The position numbers and the translations under genes were made by a program. Under the pieces are notes generated by a model. The model was not told the origin of the DNA. It saw only the letters and a list, made by a program, of their open reading frames with translations, and ran no database searches. DNA of 12,464 nt. Source: Ruminococcaceae bacterium UBA7030 (lineage in GTDB: Bacteria; Bacillota; Clostridia; Oscillospirales; Acutalibacteraceae). The stretch covers positions 1-12,464 of the forward strand of contig DLBD01000098.1 of the NCBI GenBank assembly GCA_002494125.1. The letters run 5' to 3'. Numbering within the stretch: position 1 is the stretch's first letter; each line of letters opens with the position of its first letter. Positions 6,945 through 12,464 of this stretch are shown piece by piece.

Positions 6945-7781
6945 TTGCCAAAGACTAAACCGGGAATACCCCTTCTTGCAATATGTTTAACGGTTGCAGC
7001 AGGCTGCGTTTTTCAGTTCGCAGGGCTTCTTATGCGATCGGCTGACAGCAGTGCGTCAGAGATATTTGCTTATCTTACATATTTTTTTATAGCGCTCAAT
7101 CTTATCGCTTCATATGTATATGCAAGAAAGTGTCGAAAGCTTGTTAGGGCAGTTGTAACCGACAGCAAAAGTAATAATCTTATTTTTGCAACGGCGCTTA
7201 TTTGTGCGGGACTGCTTTATGATTTTGTGCATCAGTGTTACAACTGTTACAGTTATTTCGAGAATGCGGGGTATATTGATTACAGCTATATTGTACCCGT
7301 TGCTCTTTCGGGAGTATTTGCGCTGATAAGCTGCGCTTATTATATCGCGTTTTACCTTTGCGTTAAGGGTACCGGCGTTGATTACAGAAATTTTACGGCG
7401 TTTCATTTTGCTCCGCTTTTGTGGGCGTTTTTCAAAACAGCAAATCTCGTTACCCAGCTTTTTGACATAAAGTCAGGCGCTCAGGAAATTTGCCATTTCA
7501 TTTTGCTTGTTTCACTTCTTCCGTTTTTCCTTTGCTTTGCAGCAGCATCGGATAAAAAAGAGAGAGGCGCAAGTAATTCTTTTATTATGTCGGCGCTTTT
7601 TTGCGCTTCAATGTGCTTTATTGTTTCTGCGCCACGGCTTGCTATGTTCGTTCTCGGGGGCGGCAACAATCTTGAAAATGTGACCTTTTCGTCGCCGACG
7701 TATTTTCTGCTCGGTCTTTTTATTGTTGCAGTTCTTCGTGAAAACAGAAAGGCTGAAAAAAGTGTAATAATCGGAGAATAG
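6945..7781 (+). CDS. Polytopic membrane protein of unknown function
   Basis: A 278-residue hydrophobic protein that I do not recognise. It has about seven to eight likely membrane segments, roughly at residues 9-29, 41-60, 80-96, 115-138, 150-168, 178-200, 212-233 and 248-266, with short, partly basic loops (for example ARKCRKLVR near residues 60-68). No catalytic or nucleotide-binding motif is visible. The start is TTG 6945: GAGGG lies upstream across the end of the citrate synthase gene, and the next in-frame ATG would delete the first membrane helix. The 4-nt gap before it and the 2-nt gap after it put it between citrate synthase and an AEC transporter in one transcript, which suggests a role linked to carboxylate or central carbon metabolism. 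That link is inference. Confidence 0.85.
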   Translation: MPKTKPGIPLLAICLTVAAGCVFQFAGLLMRSADSSASEIFAYLTYFFIALNLIASYVYARKCRKLVRAVVTDSKSNNLIFATALICAGLLYDFVHQCYNCYSYFENAGYIDYSYIVPVALSGVFALISCAYYIAFYLCVKGTGVDYRNFTAFHFAPLLWAFFKTANLVTQLFDIKSGAQEICHFILLVSLLPFFLCFAAASDKKERGASNSFIMSALFCASMCFIVSAPRLAMFVLGGGNNLENVTFSSPTYFLLGLFIVAVLRENRKAEKSVIIGE

Positions 7782-7783
7782 CT

Positions 7784-8719
7784 TTGTTATTTTTAGAAAA
7801 TCTGAAAACGATTGCAATCCAGGTTTTAATTCTTTATCTTATTGCAGGCGTCGGTTTTGTCACGGACAAGACAGGCGTTTTCAAAAGGCATGACGCAAAA
7901 AAGCTCATCGACCTAATCTTCAATGTGGTTTTGCCGATTGCAATCATACATACATTCGTAACAATGGAATATTCTAAGCAGCACATAAAGGGGCTTTTTA
8001 TCGCCTTTGCCTGTGCGGTGGGAACTCATGTTTTCGGTGCGGTAATATCACGTTTCACTTTCAGAAAACAGGATTTAATGAAAAGGGGCGTTTACTCCTA
8101 TGCAATTATTTTTTCAAACGCTGCGTTTCTTGCTCTTCCGCTTGCGAAAAGTGTTATCGGCGATGAGGGAATATTCTACTGCTCGGCTTATGTAGCTGTT
8201 TTTAACATTTTTGCTTTCACTCTCGGTATTTATGAAATCTCAGGGCACAAAGCGAAGATTAACCTTAAAAAGCTTATTCTCAATCCGGGCTCTATGTCCG
8301 TTATTATAGGATTGCCTCTTTATCTGTTGCAACTGAATTTACCCGAGTTTATCCTTAGACCGATTGAACTTGTGGGAAACTGCAATTCACCTCTTGCAAT
8401 GATTGTTTTCGGCACCTTCCTTGCAAATTCAAATATCAAAAATTTATTTGCAAAGAAAGAAATTTATTTTGTTTCTTTCTTAAGACTTATCGTTATACCG
8501 ATGTGTATGCTCGGTATATTCTATCTTTTCGGCGTGAGAGGACCTCTTCTTACGGCGCTTACTATTTCGTCATCAGCGCCGACTGCGACAAATACCGCTA
8601 TGTATGCAGCAAAGTATGACAATGACGCTTCACTCGGTTCTGAGCTTGCGGCGCAGTCGTCGATACTTTCAATTATTACAATGCCTGTAATCGTCGCACT
8701 TGCAACTGTAGCCGTATAA
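7784..8719 (+). CDS. AEC family transporter (auxin efflux carrier-like permease)
   Basis: A 311-residue membrane protein of the auxin efflux carrier family, whose bacterial members include malate and other organic-acid permeases. It has two blocks of about five hydrophobic segments separated by a polar region around residues 155-165. Family features are the N-terminal GFVTDKTGVF segment followed by KKLIDLIFNVVLPI, and the C-terminal SSSAPTATNTAMYAAKY segment before the last helix. The start is TTG 7784, with GGAG (7773-7776) 7 nt upstream; it lies 2 nt after the stop of the unknown membrane protein. Position in the citrate synthase operon makes a di- or tricarboxylate a reasonable guess for the substrate, but the family is diverse. 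No clear terminator follows before the darA promoter. Confidence 0.92.
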   Translation: MLFLENLKTIAIQVLILYLIAGVGFVTDKTGVFKRHDAKKLIDLIFNVVLPIAIIHTFVTMEYSKQHIKGLFIAFACAVGTHVFGAVISRFTFRKQDLMKRGVYSYAIIFSNAAFLALPLAKSVIGDEGIFYCSAYVAVFNIFAFTLGIYEISGHKAKINLKKLILNPGSMSVIIGLPLYLLQLNLPEFILRPIELVGNCNSPLAMIVFGTFLANSNIKNLFAKKEIYFVSFLRLIVIPMCMLGIFYLFGVRGPLLTALTISSSAPTATNTAMYAAKYDNDASLGSELAAQSSILSIITMPVIVALATVAV

Positions 8720-8779
8720 CAGATTGTATTATTAAATATAACTGATTGTAAATAATTATTTAATATTGAGCGCAAAATC

Positions 8780-8807
8780 TTGAATATTAAAAAACTCTGA
8801 TTATAAT
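8780..8807 (+). promoter_or_regulatory. Probable sigma-A promoter of the darA-holB-ricT operon
   Basis: TTGAAT (8780-8785), a 16-nt spacer and a perfect TATAAT (8802-8807) lie 31 nt before the darA start. The -35 falls within an AT-only inverted repeat, TTAATATT (8760-8767) with AATATTAA (8783-8790). Two copies of GATTGTA (8722-8728 and 8744-8750) lie 22 bp apart upstream. Confidence 0.7.
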
Positions 8808-8838
8808 TGAGTTAACAAAACAAAAAGGAATGATTATA

Positions 8839-9162
8839 ATGAAGCTTGTAATAGCTATAATTTCAAATAGTGACGTTTCAAAAGTTCTCGGCGCAACAAG
8901 CGCAGATGGATTTTCTTCAACAAAAATTGCAACAGCCGGACAGTTTCTCCAGAACGGTCAGACGACTGTTTTGTTTGGTGTCGACGAATCAAGAGTGGAG
9001 GAGCTTTTTGAAATAATTGAATCGAATGTAACAAGAAGAGTTTTAAGGGAAAAGGGCGTAGAAAGCACTATTGAAGGCTCTCTTCTCAAAAAGCCCGTCG
9101 ATGTTGAGGAATATGGTGCAGTAGCATTTGTAGTTGATGTTGAGGATTTTCGCAAATTGTAA
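8839..9162 (+). CDS. darA: Cyclic-di-AMP receptor protein DarA (PstA/YaaQ)
   Basis: A 107-residue PII-like protein; B. subtilis DarA has 109. DarA/PstA forms cytosolic trimers that bind cyclic di-AMP; its downstream target is not settled. Recognisable segments are the N-terminal MKLVIAIISNSD strand, the TKIATAGQFLQNGQTTVLFG segment (about residues 25-44), which carries the conserved Thr/Gly nucleotide-binding loop, and the following VDESRVEELFEIIE helix. I chose ATG 8839 because AAGGA (8825-8829) is 9 nt upstream; ATG 8830 directly abuts that element. It is followed by holB with a TAATG overlap and then ricT, as in other Firmicutes. In B. subtilis yaaR sits between darA and holB and tmk lies upstream; neither is present here. 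Confidence 0.93.
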   Translation: MKLVIAIISNSDVSKVLGATSADGFSSTKIATAGQFLQNGQTTVLFGVDESRVEELFEIIESNVTRRVLREKGVESTIEGSLLKKPVDVEEYGAVAFVVDVEDFRKL

Positions 9163-10145
9163 TGAATAAACTTGATTTTGTATCTAATAAAAGGACAATA
9201 GAACAGCTTGGCGTAATGCTTGACAGCCGCCATTTTCCACACGCTCTTATTATTGAGGGCGACGACGGACTCGGCAAAAAAACACTTGCACGTCTTCTTG
9301 CGGCAGCTCTTGTCTGCAGGGGTGAAAGTAAGCCATGTATGGAATGTGCACAGTGCCATAAAGCGATGAAGGATATTCACCCGGATATTTCTGAATTTAC
9401 AGCAACAGGCGGTAAAGATTCCTTTAAGGTTGACACCGTGAGGGAGGTTATCAAAGACTCATATATGAGTCCTAATGAGGCTGAGTATAAGGTCTATATT
9501 CTCGGTAACGCCCATAAGATGAGTGCGTCTGCACAAAACGCACTTCTTAAGATACTTGAAGAGCCGCCGGAATACGTTGTATTCATTCTTACTGCACAGT
9601 CAAAAAGTTTGATGCTTGAAACCGTGCTTTCAAGAAGTGTTGTTGTTTCGCTTGAGGGCGTTGACGCAAGAGAAGGCGCAGAGTATATCTGCTCTCATAA
9701 TGACGGTATTGATTTCGATGAGGCATTCGGCGTTCTCGAAACCTTCGGCGGAAATATCGGAAAGGCGCTCGAAGCTCTTTCACAGGGCAGAGCGCAGGAG
9801 CTTAACGAGCTTTGCGTGAACATTTGCGAAGCACTTTTGGAGGATAATGAATATCACCTTCTTACACTTTGTAAGGCGTTTCAAAACGATAGGCAGCTTA
9901 TTGTTCTTGCATCCGATTTTCTAAAAAATATATTCAGGGACGCACTTGTCTTAACTGATGAGAGCGAATCCCTTTCAGGTCAAAGGGAGCTTGCTAAAAA
10001 GCTAAAGTCAAGACTCACAAGAAAGCGACTTATAAACCTTGTTGACTTTTGCGACGAGCTTAAGCGTATGGCTCAGGGAAACTGCAATAATACGCTTCTT
10101 ATTACAAAAATCTGCTACGGTATGAAGCAGGCAACTGAGAGATAA
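9162..10145 (+). CDS. holB: DNA polymerase III subunit delta' (clamp-loader)
   Basis: A clamp-loader subunit that works with delta and the DnaX subunits to load the beta sliding clamp during replication. 327 residues, standard length. Visible features are a P-loop-like GDDGLGKKT at residues 33-41, a zinc-binding set C52-x6-C59-x2-C62-x2-C65 directly after it, an HPD segment, and the family's KMSASAQNALLKILEEPPE stretch at about residues 121-139. The usual SRC motif reads SRS here. ATG 9162 overlaps the darA stop (TAATG); the nearest Shine-Dalgarno-like GAGG is too far upstream, so translation is probably coupled to darA. The remaining residues form the helical C-terminal collar domain. Confidence 0.95.
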   Translation: MNKLDFVSNKRTIEQLGVMLDSRHFPHALIIEGDDGLGKKTLARLLAAALVCRGESKPCMECAQCHKAMKDIHPDISEFTATGGKDSFKVDTVREVIKDSYMSPNEAEYKVYILGNAHKMSASAQNALLKILEEPPEYVVFILTAQSKSLMLETVLSRSVVVSLEGVDAREGAEYICSHNDGIDFDEAFGVLETFGGNIGKALEALSQGRAQELNELCVNICEALLEDNEYHLLTLCKAFQNDRQLIVLASDFLKNIFRDALVLTDESESLSGQRELAKKLKSRLTRKRLINLVDFCDELKRMAQGNCNNTLLITKICYGMKQATER

Positions 10146-10172
10146 AAGCATAACGCTTTCGGAGGATAATAT

Positions 10173-11021
10173 ATGGTAAAGGTTGTTGGTGTTCGCTTTA
10201 AGGACACGGGAAAAACATATTACTTTGACCCAAAGGAGCTTAATATAAAAAAAGGGATGACCGTTGTTGTTGAAACTGCAAACGGAACTGAAGCGGGTAT
10301 TGCTCAGTACGCGCCGAAATATGTTGATGTTGAGGAGGTCGTTTCTCCGCTTCGTCCTGTAAAAAGGATTGCTGATGAAAATGACTTAAAAACACTCGAG
10401 AAAAACCGCGAGCTTGAAAAAGAGGCGCTTAAGGTCTGTGCCGAAAAGATAGAAAAACACGGTCTTGAAATGAGCCTTGTTGACGCTGAATATTCACTCG
10501 ACGGCTCAAAAATAGTGTTTTTCTTTACCGCTGACGGAAGAGTGGATTTCAGAGAACTTGTAAAGGATCTTGCAAACCACTATAAAACAAGAATTGAGCT
10601 TCGCCAGATTGGAGTTCGTGATGAAAGCAGAATGATAGGCGGACTTGGTATCTGCGGAAGACCTTTTTGCTGTTCAACCTTCCTTCACGATTTTCATTCT
10701 GTTACTATTAAAATGGCAAAGGACCAGGGACTTTCACTTGCTCCCGGTAAGATAAGCGGTACCTGCGGCAGACTTATGTGCTGCCTTCAGTACGAGCAGT
10801 CGTCATATGAATATCTCAACAAAATCACGCCTAAAAAGGGCAGCGTTGTTGATTGCCGTGAGGGCAGGGGAGTTGTTGTTGACGCTTCTCTTCTTACGGG
10901 GATGCTTAAGGTTCAGCTTGACGCAGCGCCGGAGGGACTTCCCGTTGTTGTTTTCAGGGACGATGTAAAAATTGTAAAAAAGTCAAAACAGCAGGATAAA
11001 GAAAAATCTTCTGATGAATAA
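10173..11021 (+). CDS. ricT: RicT (YaaT), PSP1 domain regulatory iron-sulfur protein
   Basis: In B. subtilis RicT acts with RicA and RicF in the Y-complex, which binds [4Fe-4S] clusters and promotes RNase Y-dependent mRNA processing; it also affects sporulation, competence and biofilm formation. The protein here has 282 residues. The PSP1 domain is recognisable through RIELRQIGVRDESRMIGGLG (about residues 140-159). Six conserved cysteines form two groups, C161/C166/C167 (ICGRPFCC) and C198/C203/C204 (TCGRLMCC). Start ATG 10173 with GGAGG 7 nt upstream, 27 nt after holB. In B. subtilis yabA follows; here the operon ends and a ferredoxin gene follows. The C-terminus is a Lys/Ser/Glu-rich tail. 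Confidence 0.95.
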   Translation: MVKVVGVRFKDTGKTYYFDPKELNIKKGMTVVVETANGTEAGIAQYAPKYVDVEEVVSPLRPVKRIADENDLKTLEKNRELEKEALKVCAEKIEKHGLEMSLVDAEYSLDGSKIVFFFTADGRVDFRELVKDLANHYKTRIELRQIGVRDESRMIGGLGICGRPFCCSTFLHDFHSVTIKMAKDQGLSLAPGKISGTCGRLMCCLQYEQSSYEYLNKITPKKGSVVDCREGRGVVVDASLLTGMLKVQLDAAPEGLPVVVFRDDVKIVKKSKQQDKEKSSDE

Positions 11022-11029
11022 AAAAACAC

Positions 11030-11057
11030 TTGATTTTTTATAATTTAGTGTTATATT
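11030..11057 (+). promoter_or_regulatory. Probable promoter of the ferredoxin gene
   Basis: TTGATT (11030-11035), a 16-nt spacer and TATATT (11052-11057), with TGT immediately before the -10 (extended -10). It begins only 9 nt after the ricT stop. An imperfectly placed inverted repeat, AACACT (11025-11030) with AGTGTT (11047-11052), overlaps both elements. The leader to the ATG is about 33 nt and contains AGGAGGT (11082-11088). Confidence 0.6.
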
Positions 11058-11096
11058 AGAATTGTGAGATAAGAAATTTATAGGAGGTAAATCATT

Positions 11097-11267
11097 ATGG
11101 CATATGTAATTTCTGATGATTGCATTTCATGCGGTGCTTGCGCTGCTGAGTGTCCTGTAGGCGCTATTGCTGAAGGCGATGCAAAGTTCGTTATTGATGC
11201 TGATGCTTGCATCGAGTGCGGTGCTTGCGAGGGTGTTTGCCCGGTAGGTGCTCCTGCACAGGGTTAA
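11097..11267 (+). CDS. 2[4Fe-4S] clostridial-type ferredoxin
   Basis: A 56-residue ferredoxin, the classic clostridial length, which serves as a low-potential electron carrier for enzymes such as pyruvate:ferredoxin oxidoreductase and hydrogenase. Two complete cluster motifs are visible: C9-x2-C12-x2-C15-x3-C19-P and C38-x2-C41-x2-C44-x3-C48-P. The two halves are clearly internally duplicated (CISCGACAAECP and CIECGACEGVCP). ATG 11097 has AGGAGGT 8 nt upstream, the best ribosome-binding site in the window. It has its own promoter and a strong terminator, so it is probably a highly expressed single gene. Confidence 0.97.
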   Translation: MAYVISDDCISCGACAAECPVGAIAEGDAKFVIDADACIECGACEGVCPVGAPAQG

Positions 11268-11281
11268 TCAATCCAAATATT

Positions 11282-11309
11282 AAAGGCGACTCATTGAGTC
11301 GCCTTTTTT
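11282..11309 (+). terminator. Intrinsic terminator after the ferredoxin gene
   Basis: A perfect 11-bp stem (11282-11292 with 11296-11306, AAAGGCGACTC/GAGTCGCCTTT) and a 3-nt loop, followed by a T run through 11309 and a second T run from 11311. It lies 14 nt after the stop codon. On the opposite strand the stem is followed by a weaker T-rich stretch, so it may also end the converging ABC transporter transcript. Confidence 0.95.
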
Positions 11310-11322
11310 ATTTTTTATATAT

Positions 11323-12039
11323 TCAGAATTCAAGTTCCTTTCTTTCAAAAAGCTTTATTGAAAGAATTAGCGGGATAACAATGTAAATAGCGGCATAAAG
11401 ATAGTAGATAGGTTTGCCGTTATTTATTGCTTCGTTTATAATGTTTTCCGGAAGGATAACCGATAAATCAATATTGTGCTTCATAAAAAACGGAATAAAA
11501 TTAAGACCCGTAAAAAGAATTCCGAATACGTCGGCAATAAAACCGATGAATACAACAAGTCCGAGCGTTGCATTTTGAACGCCATATACAAAAATCATTG
11601 CCGCATTAACGCTTAAAGCGGTGACGAGATACTGAGTCCACAAATCCTTTAACACTTCTGGTATCTGCGCCATTTGACCTTTTACTCCGAATAAAGCAAC
11701 GCATAATAGCGTTATTGCAAGAAATGCCTGCGCGAGAATTACAAGATATTCAAAGTATCTCGAAATAACAAGCCTTCTCCTTGACGTTCCGTAGCCGATT
11801 ATTGTCTGCATAGCCTTGCTGTTAAAGTCGTCGGAGAATACCGCTGTAAAAACGGGTATACCTATCATAAGCATTGCCGCTTTTGATAAAAGTGAGGTAA
11901 TAAGTCCCGAACTTTCAGGCGACTTTGAAAGAGATATAATAAGTGATACAGCGTAGATTACAAGCACTAACGAGGTCATTATCATATATGACTTTTTCTT
12001 TAATACTCTTAAAATATCTGCCTTGATTGAATTAAGCAT
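11323..12039 (-). CDS. ABC-2 type transporter permease
   Basis: A 238-residue membrane protein with about six hydrophobic segments (roughly residues 19-37, 53-70, 98-120, 138-152, 156-178 and 215-232). The N-terminal cytoplasmic stretch before helix 1, a polar loop with FNSKAMQTIIGYGTSRR (about residues 72-88) before helix 3, and the C-terminal KLFERKELEF tail are typical of ABC-2 permeases related to bacitracin and lantibiotic self-protection exporters. The substrate is unknown. I chose ATG 12037-12039 because a full GGAGGTGAT (12044-12052) precedes it; longer in-frame versions would run back into the ATPase gene. It overlaps the ATPase stop by 8 nt, so the two are translationally coupled. 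It converges on the ferredoxin gene. Confidence 0.9.
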   Translation of the reverse strand: MLNSIKADILRVLKKKSYMIMTSLVLVIYAVSLIISLSKSPESSGLITSLLSKAAMLMIGIPVFTAVFSDDFNSKAMQTIIGYGTSRRRLVISRYFEYLVILAQAFLAITLLCVALFGVKGQMAQIPEVLKDLWTQYLVTALSVNAAMIFVYGVQNATLGLVVFIGFIADVFGILFTGLNFIPFFMKHNIDLSVILPENIINEAINNGKPIYYLYAAIYIVIPLILSIKLFERKELEF

Positions 12040-12464
12040 CGTTATCACCTCCGACAAGCGTAAAGTAGAATTCCTCAAGGGAAGAGTTCTTTCTTGCGAT
12101 ATTATAGATTTCGATACCGTTTTGCTCAAGAACAGCTTTTGCCTTGTCGCTGTATTCGTCGGATACCTCAATGCTTACCGTTTTGTTTTGCCGGTTCATT
12201 TCATCCCTTGTGATTTCACGCATAATAACTCCTTCGTGAACAATTCCGAAGCGATGAGCAGTGTTTTCAAGCTCGCTTAAAATGTGTGAGGATACAATTA
12301 TCGTTTTTCCATCTTTTTCGTTGACCTTCTGAATTAGAGTTCTTATATCGTGAATACCCTGTGGGTCAAGTCCGTTTGTCGGCTCGTCCAGAATGAGGAG
12401 GTCGGGATTGCCGAGGATGGCATTTGCAATACCGAGCCTCTGCTGCATGCCGAGCGAGTAACCG
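12032..12464 (-). CDS. ABC transporter ATP-binding protein, C-terminal part, cut by window edge
   Basis: The nucleotide-binding subunit partnering the adjacent permease. The visible 143 codons start within the ABC signature (YSLGMQQRL, a common variant of LSGGQ in this family), followed by Walker B with the catalytic glutamate (LLILDEPTNGLDP), the D-loop and the switch histidine in SSHIL. After about residue 70 of the visible part comes a C-terminal extension of the kind found in BcrA-like ATPases. Walker A and the Q-loop lie beyond the right edge. The stop lies inside the permease start region (8-nt overlap), and the end of this gene carries the permease Shine-Dalgarno sequence. Confidence 0.95.
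   Translation of the reverse strand, partial: GYSLGMQQRLGIANAILGNPDLLILDEPTNGLDPQGIHDIRTLIQKVNEKDGKTIIVSSHILSELENTAHRFGIVHEGVIMREITRDEMNRQNKTVSIEVSDEYSDKAKAVLEQNGIEIYNIARKNSSLEEFYFTLVGGDNDA

Noticed and set aside
11025..11052. AACACT/AGTGTT inverted repeat as a ricT terminator
   Set aside because: A six-pair AT-rich stem with a 16-nt loop and no following T run; the region is better read as the ferredoxin promoter.
12040..12171. Longer version of the ABC permease starting at 12171
   Set aside because: It would read out of frame through the end of the ATPase gene; a near-perfect GGAGGTGAT places the start at 12039.
12430..12464. YSLGM in place of LSGGQ as a defective ABC signature
   Set aside because: This variant is common in the BcrA-like ATPase family and Walker B and the switch histidine are intact.

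Overview
This is a chromosomal stretch from an anaerobic, endospore-forming Firmicute of the class Clostridia. A Ruminococcaceae/Oscillospiraceae-type gut bacterium is my best guess, but this is an inference. The evidence is a three-gene GerA-type spore-germinant receptor operon, the darA-holB-ricT block typical of Firmicutes, a flavodiiron protein gene, a 2[4Fe-4S] clostridial ferredoxin gene, moderately AT-rich coding sequence, strong AGGAGG/GGTGAT ribosome-binding sites and frequent TTG starts. I see no transposase, phage gene, CRISPR array, rRNA or tRNA.

Layout. (1) Positions 1-1698, minus strand: the N-terminal half of an FprA-type flavodiiron protein (cut by the left edge) with its own likely promoter, then a DUF4363 gene and a DUF421 (YetF-like) membrane protein gene that overlap by 4 nt. 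(2) Positions 1772-5334, plus strand and divergent from DUF421: ger(x)A-ger(x)B-ger(x)C, with each junction overlapping. The GerC protein is unusual: it has no lipobox cysteine and is very rich in cysteine. (3) Positions 5289-5564: a short antisense ORF with a good ribosome-binding site whose N-terminus looks like that of SpoIID, a hairpin over the gerC stop, and a near-consensus sigma-A promoter. (4) Positions 5564-8719: citrate synthase, an unrecognised polytopic membrane protein and an AEC-family transporter, separated by 4 and 2 nt; this looks like one operon. (5) Positions 8780-11021: its own promoter, then darA (cyclic-di-AMP receptor), holB (DNA polymerase III delta') and ricT (YaaT/PSP1). 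(6) Positions 11030-11309: a monocistronic ferredoxin gene with an extended -10 promoter and a strong intrinsic terminator. (7) Positions 11323-12464, minus strand: an ABC-2 permease and the C-terminal part of its ATPase (cut by the right edge).

How the genes fit together. The DUF421/DUF4363 pair beside the germinant-receptor operon suggests a spore inner-membrane locus. Citrate synthase coupled to two membrane proteins, one from a family that includes organic-acid carriers, suggests linked synthesis and transport of a carboxylate. DarA, HolB and RicT are a conserved housekeeping neighbourhood; the Fe-S protein RicT is followed directly by a ferredoxin. No wholly new multi-gene system is evident. 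The most unusual points are the cysteine-rich, lipobox-less GerC, the antisense SpoIID-like fragment, and the citrate synthase / unknown membrane protein / AEC operon.
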